Positions 54,409-62,671 of a stretch of 64,000 nt of DNA are shown in pieces. The notes beneath the pieces were generated by a model. It was not told where the DNA came from. It searched no databases and saw only the letters and a list, made by a program, of their open reading frames with translations. Numbering within the stretch: position 1 is the first letter of the stretch; each line of letters opens with the position of its first letter. The stretch is from Palsa-504 sp963705835 (lineage in GTDB: Bacteria; Actinomycetota; Actinomycetes; Streptosporangiales; Streptosporangiaceae). The stretch lies in assembly GCA_963705835.1 (NCBI GenBank), contig CAVPLC010000078.1:222193-286192 (forward strand), given 5' to 3'. The translations under genes were made by a program, and so were the position numbers.

Positions 54409-55229
54409 TACGGCCGCCGGTCGGCGGGGTCGGCGGGGTCGGCGCCGAGTTCGCGGCCGCGGTCGCGCGCGGCCTCGATGGCAGCCAGGAACGCGGCCCG
54501 CACCCCGTGCCGCTCGAGCTCGCGGATCGCGGAGATCGTCGTCCCGCCCGGCGAGGTCACCGCCTCGCGCAAGATCACCGGATGCTCGCCCGATTCCCGC
54601 AGCATGGTGGCCGCGCCGTAGACGGCCTGGTTCACCATCTCCAGCGCGGCGCCGCGCGCCATGCCGAGCAGGATCGCGGCGTCCACCATCGACTCGACCA
54701 GGTAGTACACGTACGCCGGCCCGCTGCCGGACAGCGCGGTCGCCGCATCCTGCTGCGATTCCGGGATGCGCAGCACCTTGCCCACCGGGCGGAGCAGTTC
54801 CTCGGCCCGGCGCAGGTGCTCCTCGCCCGCGTAGGCCCCGGCCGAGATCACGCTCATGGCCTCGTCCACCAGGACCGGCGTGTTCGACATGACCCGGACG
54901 ACGGGAACCTCCCCGGTCAGCCGGCGCTCGATGAACCCCGTGGTGATCCCCGCCGCGACCGAGACGACCAGCCGGCCGGGCGGCAGGGCGGGCGCGATCT
55001 CGGCCAGCAGCTTGCCCATGTCCTGCGGCTTGACCGCCAGGACCAGAGTGTCGGCGGTCTTCGCGGCCGAGGCCGCGTCCGTCACCTGCACGCCGTACCG
55101 GTCCCGCAGCTCGGCCGCCCGGTCCTCGCGCCGGACCGCGGCCACCACGGCCGACGGCGGCCGGCCCGCGCGCAGCAGCCCGGACAGCAGCGCCTCACCC
55201 ATCTTGCCGGTGCCGAGAATCGCGATCAT
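54408..55229 (-). CDS. proC: pyrroline-5-carboxylate reductase
   Basis: The 273-residue protein from MIAILGTGKMGEALLSGLLR has the NADP-binding glycine motif at the start, LVLAVKPQDMGKLLAEIAP, RVMSNTPVLVDEAMSVI and the C-terminal signature TALSGSGPAYVYYLVESMVD. It makes proline from pyrroline-5-carboxylate. The upstream frame is open, but the ATG at 55227-55229 overlaps the proline dehydrogenase stop (ATGA) and fits family length. Confidence 0.95.
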   Translation of the reverse strand: MIAILGTGKMGEALLSGLLRAGRPPSAVVAAVRREDRAAELRDRYGVQVTDAASAAKTADTLVLAVKPQDMGKLLAEIAPALPPGRLVVSVAAGITTGFIERRLTGEVPVVRVMSNTPVLVDEAMSVISAGAYAGEEHLRRAEELLRPVGKVLRIPESQQDAATALSGSGPAYVYYLVESMVDAAILLGMARGAALEMVNQAVYGAATMLRESGEHPVILREAVTSPGGTTISAIRELERHGVRAAFLAAIEAARDRGRELGADPADPADRRP

Positions 55230-56152
55230 GACTTGCTCCGCAGGGAGCGCAGGAAGAAGGCGAGGTTGGCCGGCCGTTCGGCCAGCCTGCGCACCAGGTA
55301 GGCGTACCAGTCTCCGCCGTAGGGCACGTAGACGCGCATGCGCGCCCCGGTATTGGCCAGCCGGCGCTGCTCGCCCGGGCGGATGCCGTACAGCATCTGG
55401 TACTCGAAGGTGCTCGCGGCGCGCCCCTCGAGCAGGGCCACGGCCCCGGCGATCTCGATCAGCCGCGGATCGTGGGTGGCGAGCATCGGGTAGCCCGGTC
55501 CGGTCATCAGCACCCGCATGCAGCGCGCGTAGGACAGGTCCACGTCCCGGCGGGCGGTGAAGGCGACGCTCTCCGGCTCGCTGTAGGCGCCCTTGCACAG
55601 CCTGACCCGGACGCCGTAGGCGGCCAGCGTGCGGCAGTCCGCCTCGGCGCGCCGCAGGCAGGCCTGGACGACGCAGCCGAGGTCGGGGTGGTCGGCCCGC
55701 AGTTTCGCGGCGATCCGCAGCGTCGGCTCGATCGCCTCGTGCTCCTCGGCGTCGAGCGTCACCGTGGTGCCCGCCTCGGCCGCGGCGGCGCAGATCCGCG
55801 CGATGTTGTCCGCCGCGATCCGCTCGCCGAGAAAGAGCCCGACCGCGGTCGGCTTGACCGAGACCTCGGCGGTGCCGCCGTGGGTCAGTCCCTCGGCGCC
55901 GAGCTTGCCGAGCAGCTGGACGTACTCGTCGGCCACGGCCGAGGCCTGGGCCGCGTCCTTGGTGTCCTCGCCGAGGTAGTCCAGGCTGACGAGCAGGCCC
56001 GCGGCGCGCAGCGCCCGGGTCACCCGCACCGCGTCCTCGGACGCCTCCCCCGCCACGTACGAATCAACGATGGCCCGCGTCTGCGGCGCGGTCGTGATGA
56101 GCTGGCGCAGCCGGGGACTGGCTGAGGCCGCAAGCAGAACCCTGCGCAGCAC
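55226..56152 (-). CDS. proline dehydrogenase
   Basis: The 308-residue FAD-dependent beta/alpha barrel shows LVSLDYLGEDTKDAAQASAV, VSVKPTAVGL, VTLDAEEHEAIEPTLRIAAK, CVVQACLRRAEADC, RVRLCKGAYSEPESVAFTAR and the C-terminal YVPYGGDWYAYLVRRLAERP. It oxidises proline to pyrroline-5-carboxylate. Coupling to proC places opposite steps of one redox pair in the same transcript, a usual arrangement in this group. Confidence 0.93.
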   Translation of the reverse strand: MLRRVLLAASASPRLRQLITTAPQTRAIVDSYVAGEASEDAVRVTRALRAAGLLVSLDYLGEDTKDAAQASAVADEYVQLLGKLGAEGLTHGGTAEVSVKPTAVGLFLGERIAADNIARICAAAAEAGTTVTLDAEEHEAIEPTLRIAAKLRADHPDLGCVVQACLRRAEADCRTLAAYGVRVRLCKGAYSEPESVAFTARRDVDLSYARCMRVLMTGPGYPMLATHDPRLIEIAGAVALLEGRAASTFEYQMLYGIRPGEQRRLANTGARMRVYVPYGGDWYAYLVRRLAERPANLAFFLRSLRSKS

Positions 56153-56182
56153 GGGCGTACCTCCCCATCGGGCGGAAATTGG

Positions 56183-57217
56183 TCACATTATCTGCCGTCG
56201 GCGCAGCGTCACCTGCACGTTCGCGCCGGCGTCCGGCGGCACGATGACCTCTTGCGCCGCGGCGACGCCCCCGGCCAGCAGCGTCGCATCCACCGGCACG
56301 GTCCGCTTGACCAGGGCGAGGCCGATCGGGCCGAGCTCGTAGTGCCGCGCCGCCGACCCGACGAAGCCGACCGTAGCGGCCTCCAGCTCGACCGGGTCGC
56401 CGTGGGCGGGCAGCCGGTCAACGCTGCCGTCCAGGTCCAGGAACACCAGCCGGCGGGGCGGATGGCCGAGGTTGTGCACCCTGGCCACCGTCTCCTGGCC
56501 GCGGTAGCAGCCCTTGTTCAGGCGCACCGCGGTCTCGATCCAGCCGACCTCGTGCGGGATGGTCCGGTGATCGGTATCCACGCCGAGCCTGGGCACCCGG
56601 GCGGCGATCCGCAGGGCCTCGAACGCCCACATGCCCGCGATCCGGCCCCCGCGCCGGACCAGCTCGGCGGCCGCGTCCGGCAGCAGGTCCCGCGCCACGA
56701 TCAGATCAATGATTCCGAACGGTCCCGGGTCCACCCGGGCCGCCACCCCGTCCAGCCCCGCGGCGAGATCGCCCCCCGCGGGCCCCATGACGGTGAGCAC
56801 GGCGTAGTCCTGGCTGACGTCGGCGACCTCGACGCGCAGCATGAACCGCATGGACTCCAGGAATTTGGTGAGGGCCTCGGCGGTGCCCGGCTCCACGTGC
56901 ACCCACACCGCGGTGCCGTCGTCGGTCAGCGTGAGGTGGTGCTCCACGTGCCCGGTCGGGCTCAGGATGAGGGCCTGCGCGCTCTGCCCGGCCGCCAGCC
57001 CTTCCAGCTGCTGTGTCGTCAGGCTGTGCAGCCAGCTCAGCCGGTCCTGGCCGGTGATCCGCAGCACGCCCCGGTTGGACCGGTCCACCAGCCCGGCGGA
57101 CTCCGCGAGCGCGCGCTGCTCGCGCATCGGGTCGCCGTAGTGCGCGGCGACGCCCTCATCCGGCCAGGCCGCCTCGACCGCCCCCGGCAGGGCCAGCAGG
57201 GGACTCAGCTCGCTCAT
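56183..57217 (-). CDS. ygfZ: YgfZ/GcvT-like folate-binding Fe-S assembly protein
   Basis: The 344-residue protein from MSELSPLLALPGA has the GcvT-type fold. LVDRSNRGVLRITGQDRLSWLHS comes in two parts, followed by EVGWIETAVRLNKGCYRGQETVARVHN, which holds the KGCYxGQE signature of the YgfZ family. It helps assembly or repair of some Fe-S proteins. The start overlaps the fur stop by ATGA. Confidence 0.9.
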   Translation of the reverse strand: MSELSPLLALPGAVEAAWPDEGVAAHYGDPMREQRALAESAGLVDRSNRGVLRITGQDRLSWLHSLTTQQLEGLAAGQSAQALILSPTGHVEHHLTLTDDGTAVWVHVEPGTAEALTKFLESMRFMLRVEVADVSQDYAVLTVMGPAGGDLAAGLDGVAARVDPGPFGIIDLIVARDLLPDAAAELVRRGGRIAGMWAFEALRIAARVPRLGVDTDHRTIPHEVGWIETAVRLNKGCYRGQETVARVHNLGHPPRRLVFLDLDGSVDRLPAHGDPVELEAATVGFVGSAARHYELGPIGLALVKRTVPVDATLLAGGVAAAQEVIVPPDAGANVQVTLRRRQIM

Positions 57218-57654
57218 CGGGTGCTCCGGCATTCCTGGCAGCGGCCGAAGACGGTGAGGTGGCCGACGTCGGTCTCGAAGCCGTGCTGCTCGTCCAGCGC
57301 GGTGATCAGGGGGCGGATCGCGTCGGGGCCGATCTCCGTCACCCGGCCGCACTCACGGCAGAGCAGGTGCACGTGGTCGGCGTCGCTGGCCAGGTGATAG
57401 ATGGGCGCACCGTGCCTGAGGTGGGTGTGGGTGACCATCCCGATCTGCTCGAGCAGTTCGAGCGTCCGGTAGATGGTGGAGATGTTGACCCCGCGCGCCG
57501 TCCGCTGCACCTGGGCGCCGATCTCCTCCGGGGTCGCGTGATCGAGTCGTGCCACCGCCTCGAGCACGAGCTGGCGCTGTGGCGTAACCCGGTAGCCGCG
57601 GGAACGAAGCTGTTCGTCCCAGGCCCGCACCGGGAGCGGTGCGTCGGCTGTCAT
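57214..57654 (-). CDS. Fur-family metal-responsive regulator
   Basis: The 146-residue protein from MTADAPLPVRAWDEQ has the Fur winged helix (RGYRVTPQRQLVLEAVARL, GVNISTIYRTLELLEQIGMV) and metal sites: HVHLLCRECGRVTEI with a CxxC pair and FGRCQECR with a second CxxC near the end. It could be iron-, zinc- or nickel-sensing. The sequence does not decide. The frame extends upstream but lacks support. Confidence 0.88.
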   Translation of the reverse strand: MTADAPLPVRAWDEQLRSRGYRVTPQRQLVLEAVARLDHATPEEIGAQVQRTARGVNISTIYRTLELLEQIGMVTHTHLRHGAPIYHLASDADHVHLLCRECGRVTEIGPDAIRPLITALDEQHGFETDVGHLTVFGRCQECRSTR

Positions 57655-57703
57655 GGCCCCATAGTAGTTGCGCTGCTGTGATTGGGCGCACGGCGAAATG
57701 CCC

Positions 57704-57957
57704 TTGCCTGACGGCATGCTTCGCGGCTAACGTGCGAGGTACGCGGGAAAGGAGGTGGTCCGAAAGTATGCATAGACGACGGACTCGCGAGGTGGCTGTC
57801 AGCTAGCCGCCTTCCCGCCGGCACGACGTCCCGTGGTGTCTTGGGGGTCGGCGGTCGGCTAAAACTTTGGCAGACACCGAGTCCCCGGGCTGGTCGACCT
57901 AGTCCAGTCGGCCCCGCGCTGTGCACCGCAGAGCGCTGGAGTCGCCCGGGGATCTCT
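57704..57957 (+). ncRNA. candidate structured RNA with a 12-codon leader ORF
   Basis: On the plus strand a promoter-like pair TTGCCT (57704-57709) and TAACGT (57728-57733), 18 bases apart, precedes the extended ribosome site GGAAAGGAGGTGGTCC. A 12-codon ORF follows, and then about 70 bases downstream a long hairpin. GAGTCCCCGGGC near 57878 pairs with GCCCGGGGATCTC near 57942-57954, with inner stems, followed by TTATTT. The next plus-strand gene is about 760 bases away, so this looks like an independent transcript rather than a leader of a gene. I do not recognise an Rfam-type class. Confidence 0.45.
57768..57806 (+). CDS. 12-residue leader-type peptide
   Basis: ATG at 57768 follows a near-perfect Shine-Dalgarno, AAGGAGGTGGTCC, and codes MHRRRTREVAVS before TAG at 57804-57806. 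The strength of the ribosome site for so short a frame is the main reason to think it is translated. Basic N-terminus, no Cys or Trp run, so no classical attenuation logic is evident. Confidence 0.45.
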   Translation: MHRRRTREVAVS

Positions 57958-58466
57958 TATTTCTCGTGTTCGCTGCTAACCCGCTTGAGCTGGGCGGACA
58001 GGTGCGGCTGCAGCGACTGGCCCACCGCGGCCATGTCGTAGGCGTAGGCCAGGTCCGCGCCGGCCAGGCCGTAGAGCCGGTGCCCGGCCGTCACCTCCTT
58101 GGCCGAGGCCGTGCGGGCCACCACGTCGGTGGCCATCTCGATCCGGGTGCCGGATATCTCGCCGAGGTAGATCTCGACGATCCCGGTCGGATGCGCGAGC
58201 ATCACCTCGACCTGGTTATCGGGCCGGGGTCGCCAGTACCCGCTTTCCGTGCCCAGCGGCGGGCCGATCTGTCCCTCCTCATCCAGCCGCCAGGTTCTGC
58301 TGACGTAGATGAGGAACGGCTTGCCGTTGTGGCTGAAGCTGATCTCCTGCCCGAACCTGAACGACTCGATGGTCGGGTACCCGCCGATCCCGGCGCCTTC
58401 CCACCGCCCGAGCAGGAACGCCAGCGGCGCGAGGTCGGGATGTACGGCCCCGGCGTCAGGAAGCAT
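57957..58466 (-). CDS. nitrobindin-like haem-binding protein (FABP/THAP4 family)
   Basis: The 169-residue beta-barrel contains the N-terminal signature LLGRWEGAGIGGYPTIESF, FGQEISFSHNGKPFLIY, GTESGYWRPR and the C-terminal QPHLSAQLKRV. The histidine in that last segment is the haem ligand in nitrobindins. Members bind ferric haem and scavenge nitric oxide or peroxynitrite. The start overlaps the end of the small membrane peptide gene by 11 bases. Confidence 0.88.
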   Translation of the reverse strand: MLPDAGAVHPDLAPLAFLLGRWEGAGIGGYPTIESFRFGQEISFSHNGKPFLIYVSRTWRLDEEGQIGPPLGTESGYWRPRPDNQVEVMLAHPTGIVEIYLGEISGTRIEMATDVVARTASAKEVTAGHRLYGLAGADLAYAYDMAAVGQSLQPHLSAQLKRVSSEHEK

Positions 58467-58575
58467 CGCCCCGGCGCCTTCCGGCCAGGTGCACCCGCCC
58501 GACCACGTACAGGCACGCGCCGGCGATCGCGGCGAACGCGCCGATCAGGATCGCGGCGCTCAACATGCCGTGCAT
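58456..58575 (-). CDS. 39-residue single-helix membrane peptide
   Basis: ATG at 58573-58575 opens MHGMLSAAILIGAFAAIAGA, then CLYVVGRVHLAGRRRGDAS and TGA at 58456-58458. It is one hydrophobic helix followed by a positively charged end (cytoplasmic by the positive-inside rule). The stop overlaps the nitrobindin start, so it is the first gene of that transcript. A second ATG three codons in is possible. Family not recognised. Confidence 0.6.
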   Translation of the reverse strand: MHGMLSAAILIGAFAAIAGACLYVVGRVHLAGRRRGDAS

Positions 58576-58718
58576 AGCCCGCAGTGTAAAGCGCGGGCCG
58601 CCCTCGCGGGGACGCGGCGCGCCGCATCCGCGTCCTGTTCCGTCCGCCCCGTCCGCCCGTCCGCCCCCTTCCGCCCGTCCGCCCCGTCCGCCCGTCCGCC
58701 CCGGACTAGAGTTCTGCC

Positions 58719-59084
58719 ATGCCCGAACGTTCTCTGGTGATCAAGGTCACGGCCGGCAAGGACGACCCGGAACGGTGCAACCAGGCGTTCACGGTCGCCG
58801 GAGCCGCGGTCGCCAGCGGAGTCCGGGTCTCCTTGTGGCTCACCGGGGAATCCGCCTGGTTCGGGCTGCCCGGCCGGGCCGAGGACTTCTCGCTCCCGCA
58901 CGCCGCGCCGCTCGCCGACCTGCTGGCCGGGGTCCTCGCCGCCGGTACCGTGACGGTCTGCACCCAGTGCGCCGCGCGCCGGGATATCACGGCCGACGAC
59001 CTGATCAGCGGCATCCGCATCGCCGGGGCGGCGACGTTCGTGGCCGAGATCATGGCCGAGGGCGCCCAGGCGCTGGTCTACTAG
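58719..59084 (+). CDS. DsrE-family protein
   Basis: The 121-residue protein has the DsrE/DsrF-like fold: SLVIKVTAGKDDPERCNQAF, VASGVRVSLWLTGESAWFG and TVTVCTQCAARRDI (CxxC). DLISGIRIAGAATFVAEIMA follows. Members carry sulfur or act as small redox partners. Divergent from nitrobindin. The GC-rich gap between them holds GTCCGCCC-type repeats (58640-58705). Confidence 0.85.
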   Translation: MPERSLVIKVTAGKDDPERCNQAFTVAGAAVASGVRVSLWLTGESAWFGLPGRAEDFSLPHAAPLADLLAGVLAAGTVTVCTQCAARRDITADDLISGIRIAGAATFVAEIMAEGAQALVY

Positions 59085-59095
59085 GGCGTGCCCTC

Positions 59096-59716
59096 ATGGA
59101 AGTGGCAGGGACGCGATCCTGGCGGATCAGCGAAGACCGGTGGCCTGAGGCGTTCGACGTGGCGTTGTGGTTCCGGGCCGCGGAACGGATCGACGTTCCG
59201 GCGGGTGGCGTGGTCCCAGGGCCGGCCGAGATCGATACGCTGCCGGACCAGAGCGCGGCTCCCGCCGACGCGAGCGAGCTAGCCGCGGGATGGCGTGCGT
59301 GGTGGCAGGCACTGGCCGGCCAGCTCCCGCTGCGGGAGCCACTCGACCCCTCCCGGCTGCCGTCGGCAATGGTGTTCACCGGACCGCCGGACTTCACCGG
59401 GCTGGCGGGCTGGCCCGCACTGCAGCAGGTCGTCGCTGCCCGGTGGCACGAGGCCACGGACTGGCACAGCCAGCGGAAAAGAGCTGGCCTGACAGCAGGG
59501 CCTCCGCACGATATGCGGACCGTTCATGCCGTGCGCGACCTGGGACGGGAACTCGGCCGCCCGGTTAAGCCCTTCGAGCTGGACTTCGTGCTCCTCCCGG
59601 TCCGCGACGACCAGATCCGCCAGCTCCGGCCGGGCAGGTACCTCGTCCCTGAGAGGCTGCGTGACGGGCCGCGCTGGCCGCAGCTGCTCCGTGAGCTTCT
59701 GCTCCCGCACGCCTGA
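59096..59716 (+). CDS. hypothetical protein, 206 residues
   Basis: The ATG at 59096 lies 11 bases after the DsrE stop. The soluble protein is Trp-rich (SWRISEDRWPEAFDVALWFR, GWRAWWQALAGQLPL, RWHEATDWHSQRKR), with a C-terminal LDFVLLPVRDDQIRQLRPGR and YLVPERLRDG. I do not recognise a family. Same-strand closeness to DsrE suggests co-transcription. Confidence 0.6.
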   Translation: MEVAGTRSWRISEDRWPEAFDVALWFRAAERIDVPAGGVVPGPAEIDTLPDQSAAPADASELAAGWRAWWQALAGQLPLREPLDPSRLPSAMVFTGPPDFTGLAGWPALQQVVAARWHEATDWHSQRKRAGLTAGPPHDMRTVHAVRDLGRELGRPVKPFELDFVLLPVRDDQIRQLRPGRYLVPERLRDGPRWPQLLRELLLPHA

Positions 59717-59892
59717 CGGCCCCGCCCTAAACCCCGGGGCGTCACGGCAGTTCACCTCGGGCGCCAGGACGCGTTGGTAGATCATGGAACAGGATCTCGT
59801 AGCCAGATCCGGATCGAGGCCAGTTCCGCCGCCGGGCGCTGACGGCAGCGGGCCAACTGCAAGCACGCGACACCAGCAGCCCAATGGGGCTG

Positions 59893-60486
59893 CTATAGCT
59901 GCGCGAGGTGTTCTTCGATCGTGCCGACGACAGCCGGATCACCGGGATCGGCGAGGAGACCGAGCGCGTGCCGGAGGCGAAAAGCGGTCTCCAGCGGGCC
60001 CGAGCCGAAGTCCAGCCCCCGTGCCTGGGCATACGCGCGCCACCCCCGCGCCCATAGGGCGCTGAAGTCGTGCCGGCGGCGCCGCCACAGCCCGGTACCC
60101 CACTCGCCAAGATCGAAATCCCAGAACGGGTGGTCGACCCGGGCCGTCTCCCAGTCGATGATGCCGGTCAACCGGCCGCCGTCGGCAAGCAGCTGGTCTT
60201 CGTGAATGTCGCCGCATCCTCCCAGCGGCCCAGCAGGCGCGGCACGACGCCCAGCTGCGTCTTGGCCAGAGCCCGGTAGGCGGCAAGTTCTCTCTCGAAC
60301 CACTCCACGCCGATAGCCGAGCGCGGAAACAGAAACACCCGATCGGAATCGAGCAGGACCAGCTTGTTCCAGCCGGTCACGTTCAGCACCAGCCGACCCA
60401 GGTCCACACCGGCGACCTCCGCGAATCGCTCCGCCTGCGGGGGCGCCAGCACGGCGTTGACCGCCTGCCCCACGACCTCGCCGCTC
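59893..60486 (-). pseudogene. aminoglycoside-phosphotransferase-like kinase, internal deletion and frameshift
   Basis: From MSGEVVGQAVNAVLAPPQAE the N-lobe reads LVLNVTGWNKLVLLDSDRVF and ELAAYRALAKTQLGVVPRLL. At about 60220 it jumps, in a new frame, to GDIHEDQLLADGGRLTGIID and WETARVDHPFWDFDLGEWG, the catalytic and metal loops. The usual 50-70 residues of C-lobe between VPRLLGRWE and the catalytic loop are missing, and the first His of the loop is Cys. That cannot be fixed by a single base, so this is a genuine broken gene. Confidence 0.75.
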
Positions 60487-60697
60487 ATGCCCAAAGTATC
60501 GCCACCCACGCGGCCCGCCGCGTAGCCACCAACCGCCGCGGCATGCGTCAATCACGGCCCACATGACACGGGCTCGGGGACTCGTCAGACAGCCGTCAGC
60601 TTCGCCACCTGCAAGTTTCCGGACAGGCTCGAAAGGGATTCGGCCGGTTCGCCCGCCAGCCGGTGACGGTGGCGCGCCCGTGGCCCGGGCGGGTGGG

Positions 60698-61783
60698 TCA
60701 CCCGGGTCGCGGGGGCGGGCTGTGGCTGCGGATGATCTTCCCTCTGGGGCTTTTGACCTGGCTGGTGCCGTCGGGGTGCACGGTGAGGGTCCAGCCGAGC
60801 TGGTGCAGCATGACGTGATGGTGCCACAGCAGCAATAATTTTTCAGGCCGGTCAGGCTGGTGCGGCCGCCGTCGGCTCGGTGCACCACGTGGTGCGGCTC
60901 GCAGGCGGCGACGGGCTGGTCGCAGCCGCCGGGGAACTGGCATCCCTGGTCCCGCAGGGCCACCAGGCGGCGCAGGTGGACGGGGATGTCGTCGGTTTGG
61001 CCGACGTCTAGCGGGAGGGAGGGCCCGTTCAGGCCCTTGCCGAGCAGGTTCCGGCGCAGGAAGGAGGCGACGCCGCCGGGCCCGGACACGACCTGGATGA
61101 CGGTGGCGAGGATCTGGTGCTCCAGCATGGCCAGCACCTCGGCGCTCGCCCGGCCGGCGGGCGGAGTCAGCCGGGGCGACTCACGCCGCCGCGGCGCCGT
61201 GCCGCCGTCGGCTGTGCTGCGGCGGCCATCGCGTGTTCTGCGGCGGCCTCGGCGCGGATGCGGTGATACCGGACGCACGCGGCGATCAGGTCCTCGACCG
61301 CGCCCGGGTCCAGGTCGCCGGTGACCACGGGGACGGTCATCGCGTCGCAGACGATGGCGCGGGCCGCGTCGCCCTCCAGCCAGGCGCCGCCGTCGCCCGG
61401 TGACCGACCGATGCGGCGGCCCGGTGGGCGGCCCACCGGGCCCGGTACTCCGCGATCCACGTGTCCTGCAGCACCGAGCCCGGCGTCCAGCTCGCGCAGC
61501 TCGGCGAAGTAGATGTGGACCAGCGCCTTGACCGGCTGCCCGGCGCGGCGCGGCAGGAGATCGGAGGCCAGCAGCCGGCGCATAGCACACCTGCCTGTCC
61601 CCGAAGCCCCCCGCCGTAAGGCGCCAGCGAGAGGCCACCGAAGGCAGGGCTGCGGAAACGCCCGGGCCCAGAAGCTCCCCAAGGCGGCCAGGGCCTCGGC
61701 GAGCGGCCTGTTCTGACGCCCGGCGGACAAGCCTCCGGCCATCCGCGCCTGGGCGGCAAGCACACGATGCCGCTGTGCTTCAC
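60698..61783 (-). pseudogene. DUF222/HNH endonuclease family gene, frameshifted and 5'-truncated
   Basis: Pieces in three frames match the actinobacterial 13E12/DUF222 family. They are LLASDLLPRRAGQPVKALVH, YFAELRELDAG, DPGAVEDLIAACVRYHRIRA, EVLAMLEHQILATVIQVVSG and the C-terminal HNH module. The module reads CQFPGGCDQPVAACEPHHVV, HRADGGRTSLTGLKN and LLLLWHHHVMLHQLGWTL. Frame changes lie near 61420, 61170 and 60835. No start is found. These multicopy genes are often interrupted and may be tied to mobile DNA. Confidence 0.7.
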
Positions 61784-61789
61784 GCCCGC

Positions 61790-62671
61790 CAGCGCCTCCC
61801 GGGCCAGGCCGAGGCGCAGTCCGTGCCCTTGCGCACCTTCGTCATGAGCGCTTCACACCACTCCGATCACACCGTGCTGACCCGCCGTGGCTCAGCGTGT
61901 CAGGGAGCGGCCGGGAGCGGCCAGTAGAGCCATACGCGAGCGTCTTGTTATGAGGGGGGTAGTCCGGGTTGGCCGGGAGCCAGACGGTGAAGTTCCGCCC
62001 GTCCCGCACCGTGTTGTCAGGAGCAGCGGCGTACCTGCCCCAGGCGAACGGACTGCTCGCGCGCGCCGCGCCCGTGCTGGTGCCGTCGCTGGTCAGGATC
62101 ATGTTCTGCACAGGCCACGGGGCCGACCCGATGGACCCCTGATTCCCGTCCTGCTGGTCACCACGGTGTTCGTGAAGCCAGCCCGGCGGTGGTTGCCGTT
62201 CACCATGTTCGGCGGGCTCTTACTCCAGGAGTGGCCCGAACTCGGTCCCGATCGGCGCCTGGGTAAACAGGTCGCCCGCGCTGGGGTCGGTGCGGCTCCC
62301 GGAGAAGTTCTTCGAGTGGTCGGTGCGGTCCGGCTTCGGGTGCCCGATCAGTGCATAGTGGACGCCACGCAGATGACGGACCCGGGTGCTCAGGTCGACG
62401 CCGAGCGCGGCCAGCCAATCCCGCAGCCAGCGCCCGTCACCGTGCCCGGCCGGGGTGTCCGCCCGGAACGGTCGCCGGCGTTCGCTGCGGACGCGGGCGC
62501 GTTCACGGCGCTGGGCGGCCAAGACATCGCGATTGCGTGTGGCAGGCTGCGGCGTGGCTGCCCAGCGGGGCAGCGTGTAACGCTATGAGAGCGGCGGACG
62601 GTTCTCTTTGTGCCAGGTCGATTCGTTCCCGCCACCGGGCTCGCTGCTGCCGGGCGTGCCAGAGAAAGGGC
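61790..62671. other. degenerate accessory region without an intact gene
   Basis: About 880 bases with no convincing complete gene. On the minus strand at 62220-62522 a fragment reads WLRDWLAALGVDLSTRVRHL and RGVHYALIG, which resembles part of a conserved actinobacterial hypothetical protein seen in accessory DNA (low certainty). Another minus fragment at 61842-62111 (FAWGRYAAAPDNTVRDGRNF) is unrecognised. The plus-strand end must hold the promoter of the TIG protein gene. Confidence 0.45.

Noticed and set aside
58640..58705. GTCCGCCC tandem run before the DsrE gene as a regulatory array
   Set aside because: Irregular GC-rich slippage repeat with changing unit length and no palindromic content. 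No basis for calling it a binding-site array.
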